A stretch of 28,898 nt of DNA from JAQVSH01 sp964349835 (GTDB lineage: Bacteria; Bacteroidota; Bacteroidia; Bacteroidales; UBA4181), in contig CAYGID010000025.1 in NCBI GenBank assembly GCA_964349835.1, positions 1 through 28,898 of the forward strand, in the 5' to 3' direction. Positions 7,024 through 13,137 of this stretch are shown here, in pieces. Within the stretch, counting starts at the first letter, position 1, and every line of letters starts with the position of its first letter. Made by a program: the position numbers and the translations under genes. The notes beneath the pieces were generated by a model. That model worked only from the letters and a program-made list of their open reading frames with translations, was not told the DNA's origin and ran no database searches.

Positions 7024-7594
7024 GATCTTTGACAATAGAATAGTCCTCGAGTGCTCTTACGAAAGGCGGTAAATAATGAAAAGATTATTACTAACTACAG
7101 AAGAGCTACAAACAATAATTAACATGATGGAATTTGCAACTGTGCATGCTGAAGATGGAATGTCACCAGCTATGAATGTTACTGAATTGCTAGAGAATGC
7201 TAAGAACGATGTTATGTGGGCTGAGTTATATAAGGTACAACAACAAAGAATCATAGCAGCTAAGAAAGCTTTAGCTAATGCAATAGATACGCCAGTAATA
7301 CCAGCAGTTACAGCTATTCAAGATCTACAATCAGCTAAGTTAGTTATAGTTAACATGCTTGAGTTCTTCAGAGATGAAAATCTTGATGTTGATAAGTATT
7401 ATACAGTTGCTGAAGAAGTACAATCAGCAAAGGAAATACTAATTGATGCTAACTTTGACGAGTTAACATCTGAGCAAGTAGATAAAATCAAGAGAGCTTA
7501 AGTAAAAGCAGTAAAATGCTAGTAGGCACCGAACTACCAACGGACTACAGTAACTAGCATCGAGTGCTCGAGGATTATTCTATTGTCAAAGATC
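7024..7594 (+). repeat. Cassette 5: 33-base complementary arms around gene 7076-7501
   Basis: Left arm 7024-7056, right arm 7562-7594, gap-free. There are three departures from perfect complementarity, all G-U or U-G pairs in the rightward transcript, so 33 continuous pairs are possible. The arms begin with GATCTTTGACAATAGAATA and end near CCTCGAG. A second small hairpin (ATGCTAGT with ACTAGCAT, about 7516-7560) lies between the stop codon and the right arm. Confidence 0.93.
7076..7501 (+). CDS. Hypothetical protein of cassette 5, 141 aa
   Basis: A predominantly helical, acidic protein with no Cys, metal site, signal peptide or membrane span. AAAGGCGG lies 7 nt before the ATG. The second half reads as two helical hairpins (SAKLVIVNMLEFFRD and SAKEILIDANFDELTS are similar in rhythm and may be a weak internal repeat). 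It is unlike the cassette 4/6 pair. It sits alone in the loop of cassette 5. Function unknown. Confidence 0.8.
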   Translation: MKRLLLTTEELQTIINMMEFATVHAEDGMSPAMNVTELLENAKNDVMWAELYKVQQQRIIAAKKALANAIDTPVIPAVTAIQDLQSAKLVIVNMLEFFRDENLDVDKYYTVAEEVQSAKEILIDANFDELTSEQVDKIKRA

Positions 7595-7600
7595 TGTACA

Positions 7601-7634
7601 TTGACAACTAAATAGTTATTCTTGACAACTAAGT
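7601..7634 (+). repeat. Tandem left-arm copies TTGACAACTAA
   Basis: TTGACAACTAA occurs at 7601-7611 and again at 7622-7632. The second copy is the start of the paired left arm of cassette 6. The first can also pair with 8404-8416 of the right arm for 13 bases without mismatch. The two copies therefore compete for the same right arm. Confidence 0.7.
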
Positions 7635-8419
7635 TGAAGTCCTGCCAGGCTCTTTAAAACTACCATTAAGAAGGAGTGTTTATTAATGTTAAAATTTAAA
7701 GAAGCCATGAAGTATAATAACCTACTGATAGAGTATAAGGTATTAGTTAAGGTTAATGCAAGCACTGCAGCTACTGAGTTTATCGCTATGTTCATCGCAT
7801 TATTAGATGGATATCTAGCACTTGTTGAGAACGTAAGTAATGAAGTTGCTAAGATTCAAAACACATTAGTAGCTGATAAACTTACAAGACTTAACAACAT
7901 TGAGAAGTATCACAATGGATATTGTCCTGACAGAGCTATACAGTTAGAGATGGTAAACTTAATGAGACCTATCATTGCTGCTAGACGCGTAACTAAAACT
8001 GAACCAAGTAAAGCTGTAGACAAGTCATACTGGCAATACGATGAAGAAGATCTACTGACTGTTACTGATCCAGCTAGATTGAATAGCATCGTAAATAATT
8101 ATGCATCAGCACTTGCTAAAGAATCTAAACCAACACTGTATGCATCAGCAGTAGCATACTTTGGTAATGGTAATGAAGAAGTAGCAGTAGCTAAGCTTAA
8201 TGCTCTAAGAGTATTTGCTAGAGCAAGACAAAAAGAATTATCAACAGTTAAGATTAGTGCATCATTACAAGCTAAGCTTGACAAAGGATCTAAAGCTGTA
8301 TTATCAGCTAGTGATATTGCTGAGCTACAAGCATTCTTAAAGGCATCAAATAAGTAAATAAGTAACTGTTCGTCTATTACTCAAGAGCCTTGGCAGGGCT
8401 TGAATTTAGTTGTCAAGAA
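7619..8419 (+). repeat. Cassette 6: about 35-base complementary arms around gene 7686-8357
   Basis: Left arm 7619-7653, right arm 8384-8419. TTCTTGACAACTAA, CCTGCCA and GGCTCT have exact partners. The rest is two G-U pairs, one G-G mismatch and a single bulged base. The layout (left arm, CTCTTTAAAACTAC, AAGGAGTGTTTA, gene, right arm) matches cassette 4, but the arm sequences differ from it. Confidence 0.92.
7686..8357 (+). CDS. Hypothetical protein of cassette 6, paralogue of 6251-6964, 223 aa
   Basis: Closely related to the cassette 4 protein at both ends; the first 120 residues and last 40 are nearly collinear (KYHNGYCPDRAIQLEMVN, KAVLSASDIAELQAFLKAS). The middle (about 135-180) is shorter and diverged. 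AAGGAGTG lies about 9 nt before the ATG, in the same leader phrase as cassette 4. Helical, no known domain. The pair arose by duplication of an entire cassette. Function unknown. Confidence 0.82.
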   Translation: MLKFKEAMKYNNLLIEYKVLVKVNASTAATEFIAMFIALLDGYLALVENVSNEVAKIQNTLVADKLTRLNNIEKYHNGYCPDRAIQLEMVNLMRPIIAARRVTKTEPSKAVDKSYWQYDEEDLLTVTDPARLNSIVNNYASALAKESKPTLYASAVAYFGNGNEEVAVAKLNALRVFARARQKELSTVKISASLQAKLDKGSKAVLSASDIAELQAFLKASNK

Positions 8420-8446
8420 AGAAATACTATATGAGGAGGTGACATC

Positions 8447-8599
8447 ATGACTATCAAGGAATTAACTAAAGAAGTAGAAAGCATAACAGGTTGTAAGATA
8501 ACTTGGGAGCTAGCTAAGAAGTATATAGCGATAGATACTGCGACTGGTAATGTAGTAGCAGAGTATAATCCAAAAACAGGCACACTAAGAATAGTATAA
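8447..8599 (+). CDS. Small hypothetical protein, 50 aa
   Basis: A 50-residue gene with GAGGAGGTG upstream of the ATG. It follows the right arm of cassette 6 by 27 nt and has no arms of its own, making it the last gene before the terminator at 8607. Residues 1-26 look helical; residues 27-50 look like a beta hairpin (AIDTATGNVVAEYN, TGTLRIV). Family unknown. Confidence 0.7.
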   Translation: MTIKELTKEVESITGCKITWELAKKYIAIDTATGNVVAEYNPKTGTLRIV

Positions 8600-8606
8600 G
8601 TATCCG

Positions 8607-8656
8607 CGGCACGGCTCCGATCCATTCATTTGGAATAAGGGCCGTGCCGTTTTTTT
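8607..8656 (+). terminator. Terminator after the cassette array
   Basis: CGGCACGGCTC and GGGCCGTGCCG form an 11-bp GC-rich stem with an A/T-rich loop of about 20 nt, followed by seven T. It lies 8 nt after the stop codon of the 50-aa gene, so it should end the cassette transcript. Confidence 0.88.
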
Positions 8657-8697
8657 ATCTCCATTCCATAAAACACGGTCTGAAAAATGTTCAGAAA

Positions 8698-8738
8698 GGT
8701 ACGGTTACACCCAAACCACTTGACTGGGAACCGTGCCG
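8698..8738 (+). other. Second GC hairpin, possible structured RNA or terminator
   Basis: GGTACGGTTACACCC pairs with GGGAACCGTGCC around an AAACCACTTGACT loop. Only four A, not T, follow on the rightward strand, so it is not a simple rightward terminator. Its arms echo the nearby terminator (CGGCACGG) and the ATCCGCGGAACGGTACCC segment near 8763. Confidence 0.5.
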
Positions 8739-8801
8739 TAAAAGGAATTTAGCAAGTTAAAAATCCGCGGAACGGTACCCGTGGCTAATTTAAAACAGAG
8801 G

Positions 8802-8830
8802 TTTACACACCGCATATAATATGATATTAT
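8802..8830 (+). promoter_or_regulatory. Promoter, TTTACA-17-TATTAT with extended -10
   Basis: TTTACA at 8802-8807, a 17-nt spacer beginning CACCG, then TGA-TATTAT at 8825-8830. It is nearly the same as the leftward promoter at 14755-14783 (AGGTTTACACACCG in both). It should transcribe the gene at 8936-9694 with a 5' leader of about 100 nt. Confidence 0.85.
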
Positions 8831-8935
8831 TATAATGACAGACAGAGGAAGGCGGAAAAATCTTCAAGAATAGAATCATCGGACCGAGCCACTTCTAAAG
8901 ACTGATCAAATAAAAAATAAAAGGAGCTACTACCA

Positions 8936-9694
8936 ATGAAAAAGAATGCAATCAACAACAATCCGTTTGAAATCGAATCAATCAACACAGAGACATCAAG
9001 TACAAGAAAGTTAGACTTGACACCGCAGTTAATATCAATATCCAATCAAAGAGCGTTGGAAATAATCCGATTCGTCGGAGCTAACTCAGATATCCATGAC
9101 TTGGCAAACAGAGTTAAAAACGAAGGACAAGCTTCCGATCTATTTGAACTAATCGGAAGATGTGTTGAACAAAATGTAATCGAATCTGACAGTAAGTTTC
9201 TTGAAGGTGCCGAAGATTCTATTCTAGACCGACTTCTTGAATCAAGACGTTCCGACCGAAGTAAATCAAAATCAAAAGGTTTGTCAAAGAACATGTCCGC
9301 TCTTGTAACATTTATCAGTTCCGGATATGCTGAAATGTTAGTTCGACTTGTGTGGAACAAACCGTATCAAGTATCTACAACTGACTACTCGAATGACGAC
9401 TTGGCTAACGATCAAGATGCATTGAATAAAAAGATCCGATCATTACAGTCTAAACAGTCTAGATTGAGTAAGACTGCTCCGTTCATACCGGCAGATCAGA
9501 AGTCATTGGATGCGGTTCAAACCGAAATCGAAAGACTCAAAGACTTACGAGTTGGAACAACTGTAACAGGAAAAACTGTAATCAAGTCGGCTGATGTTGA
9601 CTCAATCCGAGAAGCTCTGAAGTTAGTCAATGTTGAAGGATTAGGAGCCGACGATCAAGTTAAGCTTCTAGAACTGATGAAGAAGTTAGGATAG
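8936..9694 (+). CDS. Hypothetical protein with own promoter and terminator, 252 aa
   Basis: AAAGGAGCTACTACC lies just before the ATG. The protein is charged and Ser/Asp-rich and has a basic Ser/Arg/Lys patch (about 101-118, ESRRSDRSKSKSKG), a coiled-coil-like segment (DALNKKIRSLQSKQSRL, and LDAVQTEIERLKDL after it) and a helical C-terminus. No metal site or membrane span. Codon choice (TCA ATC, CCG, CGA) looks different from the cassette genes on its left. Own promoter, own terminator and different codon use are typical of a separately acquired gene. The basic patch would suit nucleic-acid binding; the function is not recognised. Confidence 0.8.
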   Translation: MKKNAINNNPFEIESINTETSSTRKLDLTPQLISISNQRALEIIRFVGANSDIHDLANRVKNEGQASDLFELIGRCVEQNVIESDSKFLEGAEDSILDRLLESRRSDRSKSKSKGLSKNMSALVTFISSGYAEMLVRLVWNKPYQVSTTDYSNDDLANDQDALNKKIRSLQSKQSRLSKTAPFIPADQKSLDAVQTEIERLKDLRVGTTVTGKTVIKSADVDSIREALKLVNVEGLGADDQVKLLELMKKLG

Positions 9695-9716
9695 ACGATC
9701 GTAACAAGAAGAGACT

Positions 9717-9745
9717 GAGCCACTCGGTTGGCTCTTTTCTTTTTG
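9717..9745 (+). terminator. Terminator after gene 8936-9694
   Basis: GAGCCA and TGGCTC form a short stem with a CTCGGT loop, followed by TTTTCTTTTT. It lies 22 nt after the stop codon. Confidence 0.85.
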
Positions 9746-9850
9746 TCAAATCTGACGGTGTTCAATCCGGTGGACCTACTAATCTACTGGCTTACAGGGT
9801 AACTAATAATCAGGTCTTAAAAGGCCTGAAAATACTAGGGGGGAATATTC

Positions 9851-10063
9851 ATGACTAAACAACTACAAATTAGAAAAGGCTCAAGGATAACTATAGAGGC
9901 GCGGGGACGCCGCATCACAGGTACAGTAACCTATGTAGATTATGATAGGCGTGTTGGGTATGATATAGAGTTGATAGATGCTAACATTGCAGGTGGGTAT
10001 AGTCACTGGAAGCAGCAGTTCGAAGGTGGAAGAATAGTGGAGGTGGATGGACATGAGTGCTAA
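9851..10063 (+). CDS. Small basic beta protein, 70 aa
   Basis: AGGGGGG lies 8 nt before the ATG. The sequence (GSRITIEARGRRITGTVTYVD) reads like a small beta-barrel, as in KOW/SH3 or YopX-type folds, rich in Arg and Gly. The end overlaps the next gene. The function is not known; nucleic-acid binding is possible. Confidence 0.72.
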   Translation: MTKQLQIRKGSRITIEARGRRITGTVTYVDYDRRVGYDIELIDANIAGGYSHWKQQFEGGRIVEVDGHEC

Positions 10064-10289
10064 GTTTACACCCTGCGATATTGGAGACTGCCCATTCGAA
10101 GCGATTGGTGGTATGGATTGTCGGAATCGATGTGGTCTGGGCGTCGATGAGGATATAGAAGACATCGACCTGGAAGAGATCGAGGCGGCGGACCTACTAC
10201 ACGACTATGACTTCGAGCTGATATCTATACGGGACCCGCTCAGCTACAATAACGATCGCGACTTTGAGCGGTACAGTATGTTTGATTGA
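10053..10289 (+). CDS. Small acidic Cys-containing protein, 78 aa
   Basis: I prefer the ATG at 10053 over 10047 because GGAGG then lies 9 nt upstream. Four Cys occur in the first third (CDIGDC, CRNRC) and could bind a metal. The middle is strongly acidic (DEDIEDIDLEEIEAAD). It overlaps the upstream gene and is followed at once by a terminator. Function unknown; the acidity suggests a binding partner or DNA mimic, which is speculation. Confidence 0.72.
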   Translation: MSAKFTPCDIGDCPFEAIGGMDCRNRCGLGVDEDIEDIDLEEIEAADLLHDYDFELISIRDPLSYNNDRDFERYSMFD

Positions 10290-10294
10290 TTAAA

Positions 10295-10321
10295 ACCGGG
10301 AGAAATCCCGGTATTTTTTTT
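10295..10321 (+). terminator. Strong terminator with GAAA loop
   Basis: ACCGGGA and TCCCGGT form a 7-bp stem closed by a GAAA tetraloop and followed by A and a T run. It lies 5 nt after the stop of the acidic gene and separates the coding block from the gene-free region. Confidence 0.93.
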
Positions 10322-10431
10322 GCCATTTCAGCCTGAAACGCAGCGAGGCGGCGCCCCGGGGACTACTGATGTAAAAGCCGAACGCTGTTCAGCTCGCGTA
10401 GCAGTGGGGCCGGGCGAACTTAGGAACATTT

Positions 10432-10765
10432 TTGGCTAGTTTCCCAATTACACTTAGCCAACGATTTATTCCAAAAACACCCCCTTGGGGATTCGTCGAC
10501 GAATTAAAATCGTAAGAATTGTATAAATTGTATGATTGTATAAATCGTATAATAGTAGTACGATTGTAGAGGACATATCTAAAATTTAAATAAAAAATGT
10601 TCGCCTAGCCAACTACAACTATTCAAATCTATGACTAGCTACAAGTTCAGTTCTCAATCTGGTCGTATCTCCCTCTCTATATATATATAAATAAATAAAT
10701 AATATTTTTATTCTTATATATAGAAAGGAAACTACAGAGTTATTTTAGAACTGACATTTGGCTAG
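10432..10765. repeat. Dispersed TTGGCTAG boxes
   Basis: TTGGCTAG occurs at 10432-10439 and 10758-10765, its complement CTAGCCAA at 10605-10612, and a 7-base match at 10455-10461. Two copies lie within the large palindrome and two before it. They could be binding sites for an initiator or regulator. Confidence 0.5.
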
Positions 10766-10911
10766 TCAGTAGTTTGCTTCGCCACTTTGGGCTTTTTCTA
10801 CATTTTAATTTTATTTTAGATACGTCCCCCACAATCGTATTACTATTATACGATTTATACGATTATACGATTTTATACGATTTATACGATTTTAATTCGT
10901 TAACGAATATG
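10491..10911. repeat. 420-bp imperfect palindrome with CGTATAA repeats
   Basis: The left half (10491-10653) and right half (10746-10911) are complementary over more than 150 bases with small gaps. Shared landmarks in order are ATTCGT.GACGAATTAAAATCG or its counterpart, repeated TCGTATAAA units, AATAGTA.TACGATTGT, ATATCTAAAAT, GACTAGC and TCAGTTCT. Inside lies CTCTCTATATATATA pairing with TATATATAGAAAGGA around a loop of A/T only. The right arm has at least five copies of the TATACGATT unit. It could act as an origin, a cruciform or a long RNA hairpin. Confidence 0.85.
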
Positions 10912-10917
10912 AAAGGG

Positions 10918-10979
10918 CCCCGCGTCGCCGCACCACCTCTTATTCTGCTCATATTTCTACCCCGCGTCGCCGCACCACC
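10918..10979 (+). repeat. GC-rich 20-base direct repeat, two copies
   Basis: CCCCGCGTCGCCGCACCACC occurs at 10918-10937 and 10960-10979, with a diverged partial copy near 10989-11008 (CTCGCCGCATCGCCGCG). The region around is A/T-rich, so this block stands out in base composition. Role unknown. Confidence 0.8.
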
Positions 10980-11123
10980 ATCCATTAGGCTCGCCGCATC
11001 GCCGCGTACATGCCAGGTTGACCTCTCCGGGCCGCTGCCTCACTGTCCACAGGCCTTCTCACCTCAAGTCCCCACCGCTTCGCGCACATATGGGTCATAT
11101 ACCCACTACCTCCAGGCATCAGC

Positions 11124-11196
11124 GAAAATAAATATACTTAGGATAGTAGATTGCAGGTCCATATTGCAAATAAATAACGTATTATATGTATAGAGG
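11124..11196 (+). promoter_or_regulatory. Promoter-like element B (rightward), copy of 4385-4456
   Basis: Contains AAAATAAATATA, TAGTAGATTGCAGGTCCA and AATAACGTATTATAT, in the same order as the leftward element at 4385-4456, with an identical 23-nt gap from TTGCAG to TATTAT. It stands just before the ribosome binding site of the gene at 11208. Confidence 0.62.
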
Positions 11197-11207
11197 AGAT
11201 GATAAGA

Positions 11208-11729
11208 GTGATAACAATAGTAGGTGCAGAATATAGATTATGCTCAAGATGTGGTGATGTTCAGCCCATAAGCGAATTTGCTACACGTGGTACTATATGT
11301 AGTACCTGTAAGAGCTATAAGACTCAGCTTAGAGGTGCAGCTAAGAGGATGAGTGAGGACTTAGCAAGCCTTAGGACTAATAATAAGGATAAGATAGTTA
11401 AACTACGTACGTGCAGACGTTGTACGTTAGATCGTAAACCAGATGAGTTTGCAGCTTCAAACAGTGTGGTCTGTGTATACTGCAAGAAGAAGGAAATGGA
11501 GTATGGTAAGGAACGAGAGCAGTTTCTTAAGGATGATGCTAACTATAGGTTACTAGTAGCTACCCAGGAAGAGACGAAAGCGAACGCAAGGGCTCAGGCG
11601 GCGCGGGAACGTGAGTATGCTGAGAGGAAGAGTGACATACCAGTCATCACTGAGGCGCAGCAGAATGACATCCAAGCAATGATCGATGATATAAACAAGC
11701 CAAAGAGAAAGGACTACAGTGGTAGATAA
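11208..11729 (+). CDS. Double zinc-module protein, 173 aa
   Basis: The start is the GTG at 11208, with AGAGGAG 9 nt upstream; the ATG at 11199 lies on that ribosome binding site. Two zinc modules of the form CxxC ... EF ... CxxC occupy residues about 12-34 (CSRC, SEFATRG, CSTC) and 68-91 (CRRC, PDEFAAS, CVYC). A charged coiled region follows. The same module occurs in the HNH nuclease at 3015-3512 and in proteins at 15724 and 16852. Probably DNA- or protein-binding; no nuclease core is present. It is transcribed from element B and ends in a terminator. Confidence 0.82.
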   Translation: MITIVGAEYRLCSRCGDVQPISEFATRGTICSTCKSYKTQLRGAAKRMSEDLASLRTNNKDKIVKLRTCRRCTLDRKPDEFAASNSVVCVYCKKKEMEYGKEREQFLKDDANYRLLVATQEETKANARAQAAREREYAERKSDIPVITEAQQNDIQAMIDDINKPKRKDYSGR

Positions 11730-11745
11730 CTGTAGTCCTTCTTTT
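11709..11745. terminator. Convergent terminator
   Basis: AAGGACTACAGT and ACTGTAGTCCTT form a 12-bp perfect stem; CTTTTATTT follows on the right. On the leftward strand the stem is preceded by an A-rich stretch and followed by TTCTCTTT, so it may work in both directions. The stop codon of the rightward gene lies in the loop; the leftward gene ends at 11748. Confidence 0.88.
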
Positions 11746-11747
11746 AT

Positions 11748-11936
11748 TTATACAAATAGTACACCAATCATGTAGATAACAAATACGATTGCCCACACTA
11801 CTAGGTTGCCGCGTCGCATCCACTTCACACCCGGGTCATTAGCCATCGCCTTCTGAGCTCTGGGGTTCTTCTGAATGGCATGATAAACTGGTAGGTAGTC
11901 TAGGTAGAGGCCAATAGGACCTCTCTTTCTACTCAT
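11748..11936 (-). CDS. Small membrane protein, 62 aa
   Basis: Basic N-terminus (SRKRGP), a soluble helix and one membrane span at about residues 44-62 (NLVVWAIVFVIYMIGVLFV). It is a tail-anchored type, last gene of the leftward transcript before the convergent terminator, and overlaps the upstream gene by 8 nt. Family unknown; membrane placement is clear, function is not. Confidence 0.75.
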   Translation of the reverse strand: MSRKRGPIGLYLDYLPVYHAIQKNPRAQKAMANDPGVKWMRRGNLVVWAIVFVIYMIGVLFV

Positions 11937-12567
11937 AAGTCTTTACCGTCATATCTTCAGATGCTGCTGGCGCCCACTCAACCTCTATCGAGAACTGACC
12001 TGTGGCCTGAGGAACTATCAAGTACCTGTCGATAGGTAGCTCAGCGCATCCTTCCCATTCAGCATACCAGTCATGATCGTAGTCAGCTTCATCGCTATCT
12101 GTGAAGTACTCTTCGATCAATAATGGTATCACGTCAAGTGCTTCACTCACATCACAGCTTGGGAGAGAGACGATACATTCTTTAGTCCAATAGTACCATC
12201 CACCTTCTTCAGGGCCGCCGTATACCTGAGTCTTCTCATACACATTCACATAGACTGTTGGTATAGCCACTGCGACCGCCTTATCCATTCTCTCCATCAA
12301 TGTGATCAGATCCGCAATATCTGTCCAATCTGCTGTGTCAGTAGATACTACATACTGAGCACATGACTGGAGCGTCTTCATCTGATCTACTGTCATAGTC
12401 ATAGAACATAGCTTGTAGTTATCAGCTGCCTTCAGGTCTTCAATCATCCCCGCATCATCGCCTGGATCTTCTTCTGACGGTTCGTATCCACCACAGTGCT
12501 CTTCGTCTCTTAATCGCTCAACCTCTCTATCTAATGCGCCACCCTTCAAGTCTCTATCGTATCCCAT
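11929..12567 (-). CDS. Hypothetical acidic protein, 212 aa
   Basis: I start it at the ATG at 12565-12567, which follows AAGGAGG and overlaps the upstream stop codon (TAATG); an earlier in-frame ATG at 12609 lies before that ribosome binding site. The protein is acidic throughout and rich in Trp/Tyr towards the end. It has no recognised motif. Its length and soluble nature suggest a regulator or enzyme, but I cannot assign a family. Confidence 0.78.
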   Translation of the reverse strand: MGYDRDLKGGALDREVERLRDEEHCGGYEPSEEDPGDDAGMIEDLKAADNYKLCSMTMTVDQMKTLQSCAQYVVSTDTADWTDIADLITLMERMDKAVAVAIPTVYVNVYEKTQVYGGPEEGGWYYWTKECIVSLPSCDVSEALDVIPLLIEEYFTDSDEADYDHDWYAEWEGCAELPIDRYLIVPQATGQFSIEVEWAPAASEDMTVKTYE

Positions 12568-12779
12568 TATATTAGCTCCTCCTTTAACATATCTCCAACA
12601 GTTATGCATTCAGTTAGGTCCTTCAACTCTCTGTTAGCTTCTTCTAAGAACATATTAGACATGCTTAACATAGTACCTACTGGGAATCCTTGTTCACCTA
12701 GATGCATACTCTCTGCTATGTCTAATTCTAACTCAGCGATGTTATCTACTAACTTAATACGTAATTCTTTATCCTTCAT
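12567..12779 (-). CDS. Hypothetical helical protein, 70 aa
   Basis: Short helical protein (MKDKELRIKLVDNIAELELD at the start), with AAGGAGTGTGACTACCA upstream. That leader is shared with genes at 13630 and 14679. The stop overlaps the start of the next gene. Function unknown. Confidence 0.75.
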   Translation of the reverse strand: MKDKELRIKLVDNIAELELDIAESMHLGEQGFPVGTMLSMSNMFLEEANRELKDLTECITVGDMLKEELI

Positions 12780-12836
12780 TGGTAGTCACACTCCTTCTAA
12801 TTTACACTGACTTTGGACAGCGTCTGTGCATTAACA

Positions 12837-12854
12837 TCCAGTAGATTCACTGGA
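12837..12854 (-). other. Intergenic hairpin, counterpart of 13690-13705
   Basis: TCCAGT and ACTGGA form a perfect 6-bp stem with a 6-nt loop. It lies between gene 12868-13137 and the leader of gene 12567-12779, at the same place as the hairpin at 13690-13705, and both are followed by a GTCCAAAGTC leader. Confidence 0.6.
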
Positions 12855-12867
12855 CGCCCATCTGCTC

Positions 12868-13137
12868 TTATATGTCGTAATCCTGTTCTCTGATTAGACT
12901 GTGGATGAAATCATCCAATGCTTGTACCTGTGGTCCGCCTGTTATGAATGGGTGTACTTCATTATTAATTACAATGTAGATGAATGAGTCTGGTTCTGGG
13001 TCATTCTTTTCATACTTATCGAACTGTGCAGTTAAGGCTATGTTCATATTCACACCTAGTTGTTCAACAATACCCTCTTCATTTGTATCATCAAGTCCTA
13101 TTAGTTTCCAATCCTTCATCGCTTCATCGTGATTCAT
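12868..13137 (-). CDS. Hypothetical protein, paralogous to the C-terminal part of 13718-14443
   Basis: 89 residues. From residue about 20 it is collinear with the last 75 residues of the 241-aa protein: VN.N/D.A.TAQ, a Val/Ile strand, V.F.TGGPQVQAL.DFIHSL.REQ. This looks like one conserved small domain carried alone here and as a C-terminal domain there. No known family. It overlaps the upstream gene with ATGA. Confidence 0.75.
   Translation of the reverse strand: MNHDEAMKDWKLIGLDDTNEEGIVEQLGVNMNIALTAQFDKYEKNDPEPDSFIYIVINNEVHPFITGGPQVQALDDFIHSLIREQDYDI

Larger units (their letters stand above)
10322..11123. other. Gene-free region with large palindrome
   Basis: About 800 bases without a credible gene (an open frame from 10774 is low-complexity and has no ribosome binding site). 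It contains a GC-rich start, TTGGCTAG-type boxes, the 420-bp palindrome at 10491-10911 with an A/T-rich centre, and two copies of a GC-rich 20-base repeat. Such a layout suits a replication origin or a structured RNA. Confidence 0.7.

Noticed and set aside
4868..8419. Integron gene cassettes with attC sites or insertion sequences with terminal inverted repeats
   Set aside because: The complementary arms bracket each gene and differ for each gene, whereas attC sites fold on themselves at the 3' end. No integrase or transposase is seen, and no target-site duplication.
8413..8625. Leftward open frame opposite the 50-aa gene
   Set aside because: Antisense shadow of the gene 8447-8599, and runs through the terminator.
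10491..10911. Protelomerase-type hairpin telomere
   Set aside because: The palindrome is imperfect and far longer than known telomere sites, and no protelomerase is present in the window.
10774..11193. Open frame of 139 codons in the palindrome region
   Set aside because: Low-complexity, no ribosome binding site, spans the right arm of the palindrome and GC repeats, unlike any phage protein I know.
4385..11196. Site-specific invertible segment
   Set aside because: The inverted copies differ at several positions and lie exactly where promoters belong; no recombinase is visible. Kept only as a side possibility.
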